Positions 51,390-62,011 of a DNA stretch of 64,000 nucleotides are shown piece after piece. The stretch is from the NCBI GenBank assembly GCA_028753945.1, contig JAPNXP010000007.1, forward strand, positions 806,001 through 870,000. Reading direction: 5' to 3'. This DNA comes from Hexactinellida sp. DTS-2022 (Eukaryota; Porifera; Hexactinellida). The notes beneath the pieces were generated by a model. The model saw only the letters and a program-made list of their open reading frames with translations, made no database searches and was not told the origin of the DNA. Every line of letters begins with the position of its first letter. The stretch's first letter is position 1. The translations under genes and the position numbers were made by a program.

Positions 51390-51544
51390 CAGTAGAACCT
51401 CGTTAGTATGAACACCAGGGGACCGTCAAAATGTGTTCGCCTTATCGGAATTCATATTAACCAATATCATTTGCATTGAAAAGACTTTGAAGGGGGCTGA
51501 AATAGTGTTCGTATTACCATGTTCGTACTAACGAGGTTCTACTG
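51390..51544. mobile_element. PG-A MITE
   Basis: CAGTAGAACCTCGTTAGTAT to ACTAACGAGGTTCTACTG; lies 51 bases from the MULE. Confidence 0.9.
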
Positions 51545-52124
51545 AGATTGTATTAACAAATGATGGATTTGTATAATTAATATACCATTTAATCGGGGGC
51601 GCTTCATTTGTTAGAATTTTGGAGCTTTCACTTGTTAGAATTTTCTGAGCTTTCACTTGTTAGAATAATTTTAGATACCACCTTCACTTGTTAGAATAAT
51701 TTTAGATACTACCTTCACTTGTTAGAATAATTTTAGATACTACCTTCACTTGTTAGAATAATTTTAGATACCACCTTCACTTGTTAGAATAATTTTAGAT
51801 AATACCTTGAAGTTACCTTCACTTGTTAGAATGGTTTTTGTTTACTACCTTCACTTCTTAGAATCCATAATTTCAACTTGCATTTCAAGACGGATGTTTG
51901 GTTATTATTGTTTTTCAAAAGTAGTTGTCTACTATTTACTAAGTTCAGGCTTCATCAATTACTCAGTTATTTTGATTTTCATCAACATTTTCTTTTTTGA
52001 ATGGTGTCTACAAACAATGCTATTTATGGCGTTTCTTATTGTGGTTTTACAAATGATTATATTGAACAATGCGTTATATAAATAGTTGTAATAATGACAT
52101 AATTTATTACGAATAAGGATAGAA

Positions 52125-53066
52125 ATGGAATTTACAACATCTGACGGGAATAAATATATTAAATCGAAGCTTAAGGGAAATTATATCTACCTCAAATGCG
52201 TGTTATTTAGGAATACTTGTAAAGGAACGAGCAAATTAAATCGCGATACAAATTTGATAACACCTCTGAAGGGACACAATCATGATGTCGATGAATATAA
52301 GGGAGAAGTATATAGTCTAAAGACAAAGTGTAAAACGCTTGCTAAAAATTCACAAACCACTCTCAGAAAAGTATTCGATGATGCTACAAGAGACAGCCCA
52401 TTCGCATGTGAAATATCGTTTCCTCAATGTGAATTAACAACGTACCGTGCAAGAAAGACGGTGGAACCCAAAATACCATTGAACGCATCTGAGTTTGTTG
52501 ATATGATACATACCACCATTTTTGGTAAATATTTCAAATTTAATGTAACGAGTGGCGATCAAACTGGCGTTGTATTCTTTTCAGAACAAATGGCTGGATT
52601 TCTCTCAGAGATCACAAATATACAATTTGACGGTACATTTTTTACAGTACCCATACAGTTTGCTCAATTATGGACCGTATTTGTATCGGTTGGAAGGCAT
52701 AGTCTACCAGCTATACATTGTTTAATGACCGGAAAAAGTCAAGATTTGTATCAAGCTGTGATAGACAAGATCTTTAGCTGCATTCCCCACTTTCGACCAT
52801 TGGCATCAATGTCAGATTGGGAGCCAGCAGCCCGGAATGCAATGAAAAAAACACTTCCTCAGTTGGAAATTTATGGGTGTTGGTTCCATTTCACACAAAG
52901 AATTTGGGCCAAAACACAAGAGGTCGGACTCGCTCAAGCTTTCAGAAATAGTCAAGAAATCGAAAGTTACATAAAACAACTGATGGTTATTCCGTTTTTA
53001 CCCGCATCTCTGATAAATCCCACTTATGCTTATCTTCAGATACCAAGTTTGGGTATTCTGATATGA
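52125..53066 (+). CDS. MULE transposase, N-terminal part (FLYWCH finger and first catalytic residues)
   Basis: 313 residues. Residues about 20-54 form a FLYWCH-like zinc finger with C25, C32, H51 and H53. The MULE catalytic core follows: QFDGTF with D169, a MSDWEPAARNAM box with D231, and CWFHF with the C252-x2-H255 pair typical of MULE transposases. The reading frame then runs into a stop at 53064-53066 before the last catalytic residue, which is in the next frame. An older hydrophobic frame upstream (51807-52085) shows no transposase features. Confidence 0.85.
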   Translation: MEFTTSDGNKYIKSKLKGNYIYLKCVLFRNTCKGTSKLNRDTNLITPLKGHNHDVDEYKGEVYSLKTKCKTLAKNSQTTLRKVFDDATRDSPFACEISFPQCELTTYRARKTVEPKIPLNASEFVDMIHTTIFGKYFKFNVTSGDQTGVVFFSEQMAGFLSEITNIQFDGTFFTVPIQFAQLWTVFVSVGRHSLPAIHCLMTGKSQDLYQAVIDKIFSCIPHFRPLASMSDWEPAARNAMKKTLPQLEIYGCWFHFTQRIWAKTQEVGLAQAFRNSQEIESYIKQLMVIPFLPASLINPTYAYLQIPSLGILI

Positions 53067-53680
53067 TTAGACTACAAAAACTTAATAAATATTTCAAAAA
53101 AAGATGGTTGAGTCAAATCGAACCTGGGGAACTCTCAGTCTACAACCTCAATATTTCAACCAATAACGCAGCTGAGAGTTATCACTCTAAACTAAAGTCA
53201 CTAATTCGTACCTGTCACCCGAGGATATGGACGTTTATGGCTACACTCAATCAAGTTATACAAGACACGGACAACGACATTGGTCGGTTACAACTAGGCT
53301 TGGAGATTAGTAGACCAAGAAAAAAGAAAAATGTCCAGAATTTTGAACGTCGAAGGATAATAAGACAAAAACTAAGCGACGGAGAATATAATCCTTGGGA
53401 GTATCTTAAAGCCATCAGCCATACAATTGGCAGGATAAACACGAATGCCAATGTTCTCTCAAACGATTCGGAAGATTCTGACGACGAGGATACTAACAGA
53501 CCTGGAGAAGAAAATAAGTGTGTTGTATGCCTTGAATCCCGTAATGCTACCTGGATCTTTTTGCCCTGCAGGCATGCTAATTGTTGTCCAGGATGCAGTC
53601 AAAGAATTCAGGATCTAGGACAATCATGCCCTACATGTCGATCAGAAATTCAGGACATGTTTCAAATATTTACCAATTAA
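53063..53680 (+). CDS. MULE transposase, C-terminal part with RING finger
   Basis: 205 residues in another frame, overlapping the first part by ATGA. It continues the MULE fold: LNKYFKKRWL, then NNAAESYH where E38 is the likely third catalytic acid. After an acidic linker (SNDSEDSDDEDT, near 133-144) comes a C-terminal RING: C153-x2-C156, C169-x-H171-x3-C175-x2-C178, C189-x2-C192. The frame upstream of its ATG stays open and reads naturally into it, so the break is most simply a one-base frameshift near 53010-53060. Programmed frameshifting or a short intron are alternatives. Confidence 0.8.
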   Translation: MIRLQKLNKYFKKRWLSQIEPGELSVYNLNISTNNAAESYHSKLKSLIRTCHPRIWTFMATLNQVIQDTDNDIGRLQLGLEISRPRKKKNVQNFERRRIIRQKLSDGEYNPWEYLKAISHTIGRINTNANVLSNDSEDSDDEDTNRPGEENKCVVCLESRNATWIFLPCRHANCCPGCSQRIQDLGQSCPTCRSEIQDMFQIFTN

Positions 53681-54194
53681 CTTACTTACATTCTTCCTTT
53701 CTATACTCTTTCCATTACATTAGCAATAAATATGCAAACGTACCTATATTTCTATTCAAATAGAGTATCAATTCAGTGTATTATAGTAGTATCTAAAATT
53801 ATTCTAACAAGTGAAGGTGGTATCTAAAATTATTCTAACAAGTGAAGGTGGTATCTAAAATTATTCTAACAAGTGAAAGCTCAGAAAATTCTAACAAATG
53901 AAAGCTCCAAAATTCTAACAAATGAAGGCACCTCATTTAATCAAGTAATATACAGTACATGGTCCAATAATACTGTAACTTATTTCAGCTACCTACAATT
54001 AGTATTATCGGTTAATAGCATGTAATGCAGGCTGAATTAATGAATAATAAATTGTTGAAGGAAAATAGAAATCTCAAAAATAAATTAAATTAAAATAGTT
54101 GAGGGTTATTTATAAACTTTTCATGTGCTATTTTAATGTATGTGTATATAGAAAATAACTTGATTTTAATCCATTGTTCTACAAAAGTTAGTTA

Positions 54195-54345
54195 ATACTT
54201 AATAGAGCCATCGGTTAATAGGATTCTCAACACAATTGGGTCAACATTTCATATGATTTAAGGAACAGAGTTTAAAACTTGGCTCTGGGTTAATTGGGTT
54301 AACATAAACACCTCGAACTATTGTGACCCAATTAAGTCTACTGTA
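54195..54345. mobile_element. Decayed PG-B MITE
   Basis: AATAGAGCCATCGGTTAATA and AACACCTCG remnants, ending ACCCAATTAAGTCTACTG. Confidence 0.55.
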
Positions 54346-54451
54346 TATTAGAACTAAGTTAATCCTTAGTACAATTAGAAGACAGTATAATGTTAATGGT
54401 GGAACTGTGTTAAATTTAATTGTAGCAAATTAGACAATCAGTTTCAAGCTG

Positions 54452-57400
54452 TTAACAAACCTCTTCTAACTTGATCGGTAATGTTTTGTTGATGATAGAA
54501 TTCGGACTTTGATTCTCAGAGATAGGAACCGGTCTCTCCTCGGCCGAATCGATATTATCCCGGTCAATATCCTTCTGCAGATAATATGTAAAACCTATGT
54601 GATTAGCTTGAATAGGGAATTGTCTGTCAGTTAAATTTGGGTCAAATAATAAATTCGGTGCTTCGATTTTAATTTGAGATGATTGTGAATGTAAAATAGT
54701 TTTGTGGCTCATTTTAGGCGGGCAATAGTTGATTTGAGCGGGTGAATTAATTCCATTCGATTCCGTATTGTTTAATATCCATGGTGATTGTGTATTGTTA
54801 TCCTGGATCGAATGCTTTTTGTGTGACTTCCTAATTCTGTCCCTGACTTTATTCATATTCTCAATTGCGCCTGGCGGGAGCTGTATATCCAGGAGAGAAA
54901 TATTAACTCTGAGAGTTTTAGGTTTTCTGCCTCTTCTCTCTACGTAATCCTCGTCTCTGCTGGACTTCCTGTCGTTAGGACTGCAGGCACAACTTAATAG
55001 GAATTGGAATTACAGTAAACTCCCGTTATATAACCTTAGTTCAAAGTTAGTTGAATAATTCATTGGTTATATAAATGGTTGATAAACTTGTATAGTTAGA
55101 ATTTATTTTCCAATTGTGATCTTGATAGATAATGGCAGATATTCTATAACATACAGTAGAAACTCGTTATTACGAACACCAACAGAGGAAAAAAATGTTC
55201 GCTTTATCCGGAGTTCGTATTAACCAGAGTAATACCCATTGAATAGCTATTGTAGAGACCTTATTTTGTGGAACTGTTTGTTTGTCTTATCCGGAAATTC
55301 GTATTAACCGTGTTCGTACTAATGAGGTTCTACTGTAATTGAATATACGTAACGTACATATTATACAAGTAAATTTACTTGAAGATTCACTGATTAACAA
55401 ATTAGCAATAATCCTGAATTATTCATTTATTGTCTATTGTTCAATGAATTAGTCAACTTAGGTTATAACGAAGTCGGATATAATAAATACCCGCTTATAA
55501 CAAAGTTATAGTACCTATTAATGTCTGTCAAAACAAAATTCATTATTTTCAAACATAATATGAATATTTATTTTCTAATTTACAAATGAATCACGGAGAT
55601 TCCGTAGCGGTTGAGTTTTCTGTCGCAAAGCGACCGATACCGAAGGTCTCGTACACTATAAAGTAGGGCTGAAACGAATATACCGAATATTCGAATATTC
55701 GTTAGAAATGATTGAACGAATATTCGTTTGGACGAATATTAGATTGAAACGGATATTCGTTGACTAATTTTGGACAACAAAAATACTTTTGTATAGCTTA
55801 ACAGTGCCGTAGCCACCAATTAAAAGTGGTCAGGTTAGACCGGGCTGGATACAGTACCAACAGGGCCAAGGGTTCAGGTTAACCTGTCCAACCAACTAAA
55901 AGTGGTCAGGTTGAAACCTGACCAACCTGACCAGTGGCTACGGCCCTGCTTAAAGATATCGTAAATATAAATTCCCACTTAAACTAGCTGATTATTAGCT
56001 AACTTGTGTATAATACACTTTGTAACTATTATTATACCATTGTAACATTATCAAAACCTATTTTCCAATATTTTGACTCTAGAAATTGATTTAATGGTTA
56101 GTCATCCAAACGAACGAATATTCGAATATTCGTTCGTTTAGAAAATGGTTCGTTCGTTACATTTCGAATATTCGTTTCAGCCTTACTATAAATGTTATAG
56201 GAATTTAATCCCGCAATGAGAGATCACAAGATACAATTAGTATGATCCCATAATGATTTTGTACTCAAAAGGTTAGTCACGAGTTGTTACGTAATGTACT
56301 CTGCTGTAAGGTGAGTACAGTAATGATATCATATAGCAATAGCAGAACCTATGTAATTGATATTAACCCATAGATTGTAGTATGAAATATCCAAACGTCA
56401 CTCACTAGTTGCTTTATTGAAACTTAATGCAATCTATAGGAACTGTGAATTCATATCATGGTCAAAGGTTTGATATTTTCCACATTTTTAGGATTGACCC
56501 AATTTTATGCTTTCTCTCCACCAAAAATACAGCCATTCAAAAGCCATAAGAACACCAAAACATTTCAAATTAATCCCGGATTATAAATAGATAGGATTAT
56601 GCAGAGTTTATTGTCAAAAAGTTGTTTATACACACAGGTATAGCATCTTCTAAACACGTTATTAATATGATTTTTATAATTTCCAAAATATGTCATAAAA
56701 TTTATTTCAGCATTCATATATCCCAAATAAATCATTTGCAAATCCAGTAATATTTAATACCAAATCAGTATTGAATAAAACATACCTCATTCCATCAATC
56801 ATATATTGTGAAACCTAAAGAATATTAAAATAAATTAATAATATAATCATCTTGTGACATAAATATTGCAATCATGATATTCTACCTAGCAAGAAGTTTA
56901 TAGTCGAAACCGGTTTTTCTAACCAATCCTTTGCATAGAAATAAAGTAAGAAAAATCTGATAGTTAGAATAACCCGATTGAAAATAAAACAAAATTGGAA
57001 TTTCTTACACATTTAGAATAAGAAAAACCCGGTGTTAGAAAAAACAGTTTCGACTGTATCAACAATATTAATAGTCAGCCTCATTTATTAATACACAATT
57101 ACATTAATTCAATATGCCAATGGATTGAGGGTTTTTCATTGTATTTTGCGAACCACATTTTTATGGTTTATTTCCCTAAAAACCATATTCCCCATAGAAG
57201 CATTTGAATATCAAATATTTGATTACCGTATCTCCTGTAGTTTCAATTACACTAATAAACACCTGTTAAGCTTAATGGATTATAAGGTCACATTACGTAC
57301 ATTATACTTACTGTATGTACAATACACTGTTCGTTATCCATGGTTGAAAAAACTAGGTAATACTTTGGGGAATACTGACTTAACCCGCTGATAACCACTT

Positions 57401-58409
57401 GTGACCCACATGCCCATATATGGGCATAAAGTGGTTTAGTTCCATTTCCGTGACCCATCGGTGGTAAACGTCGTGTTAATATAGTACAGTAGAACCTCGT
57501 TACAAACACGGTTAATACGAACACTAAATCAGTCCTTCAACTAAATCAGGCTTTTCAATACAAATGATATTGGTTAATATGCATGAATTCAGGATAAGGC
57601 GAATACAATTTGACGGTTAATATGCATGAATTCAGGATACAATTTGACGGTCCCCTGGTGTTGGTACTAACGAGGTTCTACTTTAATTTAATTAATCAAT
57701 CTTTTGTCTGCCAATGTGTTAACAAAGGCAAAAATTAGGCTGAAACGAATATTCGAATATTCGTTCGTTTGGATGACAAAGCATTAAATCATTTCTAGAG
57801 ACAAAATACATTGGAAAATAGGTTTTTGATAATGTTACAATGGTATAATAATAGTTACAAAGTGTATTATACACAAGTTAACTAATAATCAGCTAGTTTA
57901 AGTGGGAATTCATATTTACGATATCTCTAAGCTATACAAAAGTCTTGTTGTTGTCCAAAATTAGTTAACGAATATGCGTTTCAATCTAATATTCGTCCAA
58001 ACGAATATTCGTTTCGTAACGAATATTCGTTTGCAAACGAACGAATATTCGTTCAATCATTTCGAACGAATATTCGAATATTCGGTATATTCGTTTCAGC
58101 CCTAGCAAAAATACCCTTTTACCTGATTTTACGATATATGGGCATAAAGTCCGTATATGTGGCAGTCAAAGGATTTAATTTATTAACAAAACTAATGTAA
58201 GTATCATACTATAATGGAGTTTGTAAGATTAATTAATCTACAGACTAAATACTACATACCTCATCGTTGTTAGGCAACGGGAAGGAATGCGTAGCAGAAT
58301 CACGCTCTATAGAAATATAATATTATTAAATATTAAATATGGAATTGATTAGAAATGAGTGACAATTAATAGAAAACTAACCTTCATGTGTATAAGCAGG
58401 TTGTGTCAT
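54452..58409 (-). CDS. Unidentified AT-hook-like nuclear protein (4 exons)
   Basis: Exons in transcript order: 58409-58382, 58306-58260, 56814-56786, 54980-54452. Phases 1, 0 and 2 agree across the three GT-AG introns, giving 210 residues. The start is MTQPAYTHEERDSATHS. The last exon has an AT-hook-like RRGRKPK, then RVNISLLDIQLPPGAIENM, a basic RDRIRKSHKKH patch, and an N/S/P-rich low-complexity tail ending IKLEEVC. I do not recognise the family. AT-hook plus basic residues suggest DNA binding in the nucleus. A start further upstream is possible because an acceptor-like AG lies at about 58437. Intron 3 (54981-56785) contains several transposons. Confidence 0.6.
55154..55335. mobile_element. 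PG-A-related MITE
   Basis: CAGTAGAAACTCGTTATTAC to ACTAATGAGGTTCTACTG. A PG-J fragment sits at 55012-55090. Confidence 0.88.
55590..55653 (+). mobile_element. Helentron-like 3' hairpin fragment
   Basis: CCGTAGCGGTTGAG, GTCGC-AAA-GCGAC and CGATACCGAAGGTCTCG, directly before a family-P hAT. Confidence 0.65.
55664..56185. mobile_element. hAT (Ac-like) MITE, family P, with insert
   Basis: TAGGGCTGAAACGAATATAC to CGTTTCAGCCTTA; flanks CTATAAAG and CTATAAAT (7/8). Confidence 0.9.
55802..55948. mobile_element. hAT-like MITE nested in family P, 5-bp duplication
   Basis: CAGTGCCGTAGCCACC / AGTGGCTACGGCCCTG, duplication CTTAA on both sides. The family-P copy at 57736 gives the empty site. Confidence 0.85.
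57487..57682. mobile_element. PG-A MITE with internal duplication
   Basis: CAGTAGAACCTCGTTACAAA to TACTAACGAGGTTCTACT; TTAATATGCATGAATTCAGG occurs twice inside. Confidence 0.85.
57736..58104. mobile_element. hAT (Ac-like) MITE, family P
   Basis: TAGGCTGAAACG to CGTTTCAGCCCTA, perfect 8-bp duplication GCAAAAAT (57728-57735, 58105-58112). Confidence 0.93.
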
Positions 58410-58697
58410 AGATTGAATCAATAATCTAAAAATAATTTTGATTAATCTGCAATTTTAATTAATGTCGAAATTGTTGATTGCAGGCAACTCTTATGGAAAC
58501 CAGTTGTGACAATAAAAGTCAATTGTGACAATTACTCAGATTGATTTAGTGAACCTTGTTTCTATGGACAAATAGTCTGGTATCAAATATTAAATATTTG
58601 ACACCTTGGGGGTTAAAATATGACTATGCAAATAATATGAAGTGAGTGAAATTTCGAAAAAATATTTTATTCACAATGACGATAACCGCAAATCTAA

Positions 58698-60707
58698 TTA
58701 TGGTCTAATATCCATAAACAGAACTAAAATAATCAACAATAACATGTGAACAAACATTTTTTCATCTTTCGATTGTGTAATTGTTTTGCTGAGGTTTTGA
58801 ATCTCTAAATTGAAGACTTCTTTCTCCTAAAAAGGAAATTCGAAGAAAGTGAATTAAATAAACTCACACGCAACAAAATCAGATCGTGTAAAGGACAGTA
58901 ATTAGCTTTCAGTTCAATAACATAATGACACTATTGATACGAAATAACTATGAACCCATTTGGTATCTAGGTTAGTGTTAATGGCAATATTGGTTCCGCA
59001 TTTAATTATTATCATTATTTCATTATTTGATGACGGCATAATTTAATTTTCGCTTTGCAATTACAGTCGACTCCGCTTAATAGTCACCTCGGGACCAGGT
59101 TAATTTGACCCGATTAAGCGGAGAAATCTATTAAACGAAAATATTTTAAGCCAAAATGTAATTCCGTCCTATAAATCCTGTGAAATTTTGACCCAATTAA
59201 GCGGAGAAATCTATTAACCGGTGGCTCTATTAAGCGGAGTCGACTGTATTATAATTGTGAGTGCTTTTTGATAAAATATGCAATCGTTGGGTTATAAGTA
59301 GCTTGTCATAATTTCTGATTTTGTTACTGGCTAATTATGGCTATTTAAGTGTGTTAATAGTTAATCTTAAAATTGGCAATAATTACAGAAATATATGATG
59401 CGGGCACTGGAGCTGAAACAAGTTTACCATTTAACACATTATCTATTTGGCCTTAGCTAATGTACGTATAAACTGTTGGGGAGAGTGTAATTGAATTAGA
59501 ATTCGTATTTCTGAATTCTGTTTTGACAAAGATGCCCTCAAATTTGAGAAAATGATAATAAAGTTTATTAAAAATTTGTATAAATCACTAAATAAGACCA
59601 ATTCTCGTTGGGAATCGATAGGTTTGCACTCAAATTAGAGCTATATTGTAGACTCTCGTTAATAATACTACGAACACCAGGGGACATCAAAATTTGTTAG
59701 AATTATCCGAAAATCGTATTATCTAGATTCTTGAGTTCGCCTTACCCGTGTTCGTATTAACGAGAGTCTACTGTATAACGTTACTACAGTAGTGTGACAT
59801 AGGTATGTGGTACAGTAGATGGGAATTAAGAAAGCGACGGAGCGAGGGCCTATAAGGTTTTGTAAAGCGCTCGATTGAGCGATTTGACACACGTTTACAA
59901 TGTCGAGAAGAGAATTATATAATAAATACAGTAGAATCTCGTTATTACGAACACTAGGGGACGGCAAAATGTGTTCGCCTAATCCGGAATTCGTATTACC
60001 AATACGTATCATTTGTATCGAAAAGGCTTTGAAGGGCACTGGAATAGTGTTTATATTACCCTGAAATTCGTAAAATTAACCGTGTTCGTACTAACGAGGT
60101 TCTACTGTATAAACTTTAAAAATAATTTGATGGGTATCACTTTTTACTGTGGCTTGTTGTACAGACATTTTGGTATCTAAGAAATCCTTGGAATTCAAAT
60201 CCAATTTTACAACCATGTTCATAACATAACCGCTTGTAAAACAGGGATTTTAACTCGTTTAATGTAAATATACGTCGTTCCAAGGAACTTACGTTCGTAA
60301 AATTCCGGAAAATTATACACCCCCTTATTTCACACTTTTTGACCATTTCGTGATACAAAAGAACGGTTTGTCCTCCTCGTAAGCGTAACGTAACGTTTGA
60401 AAGTCCCTAAGAAGGACAAAGGAGATAATTCCTTTCATGACATTGCTATAAATATATAATCTGTTATAAGGTGACAAACTGAATCGAGCACAGATTCGAT
60501 TTGTTTCCCTCCAATTTTATATTATTCAGAAATATACATTGAGACATTTCAAAATAAATATGAATAATACAGAAATGAACATTTACGCAGGAATACCTCA
60601 ATGAGTGCTGAGAGCTGAGAAGTCAGTTTGCCTTTCAGAGCAGTGAGTTCAGTTCTCTTCGAAATAAACGGATCTTCTGTGGGACAATAATATTCTTCGG
60701 TGGCCAT
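58698..60707 (-). CDS. Small predicted tail-anchored coiled-coil protein (2 exons)
   Basis: Exons 60707-60597 (37 codons, MATEEYYCPTEDPFISKRTE...) and 58826-58698 (42 codons plus TAA). Phase 0 at both sides with GT donor (gtattc) and ttttag acceptor. The 79-residue product has a polar N-terminus, a short heptad-like helix around the junction (LTALKGKLTSQLSALIEEKE, then VFNLEIQNL) and a C-terminal hydrophobic run MLLLIILVLFM followed by only DIRP. That is the plan of a tail-anchored membrane protein of the ER, Golgi or mitochondrion. Family not recognised. It is supported by splice logic and composition, not by homology. Confidence 0.5.
59064..59246. mobile_element. PG-B MITE (reverse)
   Basis: CAGTCGACTCCGCTTAATAG to AGCGGAGTCGACTG, perfect ends. 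Confidence 0.92.
59648..59773. mobile_element. PG-A' MITE
   Basis: GTAGACTCTCGTTAATAATAC to TTAACGAGAGTCTACTG. Confidence 0.8.
59929..60107. mobile_element. PG-A MITE
   Basis: CAGTAGAATCTCGTTATTAC to ACTAACGAGGTTCTACTG. Confidence 0.9.
60285..60412. repeat. Family-R repeat
   Basis: GGAACTTACGTTCGTAAAAT to GTAACGTAACGTTTGAAAG. Confidence 0.65.
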
Positions 60708-61470
60708 ACGTGCGAAAAATAGACATTCACATGCAATTGAAAATATATAAAAAGCGCGAAAACAAGACGAGTGTATAAATAAGTTGAGAATAGTAAGTAT
60801 AAATCACTATGCTATGCGATTCAACTGGAAGCTCCAATCCATCTTAGAGAAGACAACTTTATTCTTATGGCAAAGACTAGCAGAGAATTCAGTAGGCATA
60901 AATCTAGGCCAAGCAGACTAGTAAATTGATAGGAGAATAGAAATGATAATTCAACTCAGTAGTAGTGTTGTCATGGTTAGATTAGTAGTTATGAGTTGAG
61001 AAATAACAAATTCGTTTTAGTATTCACAAAATAAATGAAAAGAAGCTCAATAATTGGAATGTTTTGTGAGAACAATTGAAACAATTGAGGCTTTGTCTAC
61101 CAACCAATTGTACTATTTGGAATTTTGGGTTTATTCGATAAAATGTTATTTGACGCGAGTATATCGTACAATATAACTAACTGCGAGGGAAAAATATGAA
61201 CACAAACAATGAACTTTGTGTTTGAATACTTAGAAGTTCCATATTCGTATTCTAGGCAGTGATTTGCCTCTTTGGAATTTGAAATTATACACGCAGTACA
61301 CAATTTAGAATATTTTTCAGAATTCCATTTATTTTGCATAAGTTCAAAATTATTCAGCCTCTATTCACGGATTAATTATTTTGTTCTTCCTTCCTTGGAA
61401 GCGTTACGTAACCTTTGAACGGCGTAAAACTTCATTATATTTTGTCATAACATTTTGAAAATATTCAATA
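60708..61470. other. No gene seen; upstream of the small - strand gene
   Basis: AT-rich. A family-R half (GGAAGCGTTACGTAACCTTTG) at about 61397. The promoter of the gene starting at 60707 should lie at its left edge. Confidence 0.4.
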
Positions 61471-61630
61471 CAGTGGATGCCGGTTATAAGCACATCGTCG
61501 GGAACTGCATTTAATTAATGTGCTTATAACCGGCATGTTCTTATAACCGACATAAATATCTAGGGTATATGGCAACCGTTTTCCAACATAGTGTTCTTAT
61601 AACCGGTGTGCTTATATCCGACATCTACTG
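61471..61630. mobile_element. PG-D MITE, intact
   Basis: CAGTGGATGCCGGTTATAAG to TATCCGACATCTACTG. Confidence 0.88.
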
Positions 61631-61698
61631 TACCTTGATCAGCCAATATTGTACGAGTGGATCAATAAAAATCAACAATTCCATGTCCCGTTTATTAA

Positions 61699-61870
61699 CA
61701 GGGGCGTAGACTCGGGATGGGGATTGGTAGGGCCATTGGGCCTAGACTCAGGATTGGTAGGGCCATTTATGCTAACTTTCATAATACTTAATAGAAGATG
61801 ATGGCTCTTGACAAATTATTGGTAGGGCCAGCCCATGGCCTCACCAACCCTACCGGAGCCTACGCCTATG
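61699..61870. mobile_element. CAGGGGCGTAGAC...GCCTACGCCTATG MITE
   Basis: Imperfect CAGGGGCGTAG / CTACGCCTATG ends and internal ATTGGTAGGGCCA repeats. No convincing target duplication. Confidence 0.6.
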
Positions 61871-61878
61871 CGTTATAC

Positions 61879-62011
61879 CAGGGTTTCACCCAGGCGCGTG
61901 AAAATTGAGAGATGCTCCCATAGACGTAATACAAATGAGTATTTTATGTGCGTGTGAGCGAGCTCAAAGTGAATCTAGGCGCGGACAAAATTTGGCCTGG
62001 ATAAAAGCCTG
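61879..62011. mobile_element. hAT MITE, family H (short)
   Basis: CAGGGTTTCACCCAGGCGCG to CTGGATAAAAGCCTG. Confidence 0.75.

Larger units (their letters stand above)
51596..53934 (+). mobile_element. MULE (Mutator-like) DNA transposon with 9-bp target duplication
   Basis: Long terminal inverted repeats begin GGGGCGCTTCATTTGTTAG on the left and read GAGGTGCCTTCATTTGTTAG inward from the right. They are flanked by ATTTAATCG (51587-51595) and ATTTAATCA (53935-53943), an 8/9 match to a Mutator-type 9-bp duplication. Each inverted repeat contains 31-bp direct repeats (TTCACTTGTTAGAATAATTT core), more on the left than on the right. It encodes a FLYWCH/MULE transposase in two overlapping frames, the second with a RING finger. 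Confidence 0.9.

Noticed and set aside
51807-52085. Hydrophobic 92-codon frame at the left of the MULE
   Set aside because: Starts inside the terminal direct repeats, AT-driven hydrophobicity, no family features.
58382-60707. Joining the MATEEYY exon to the exon at 58382-58409
   Set aside because: Phase 0 entry through the acceptor near 58437 gives an in-frame stop (TGA) within that exon, so the two - strand genes are kept separate.
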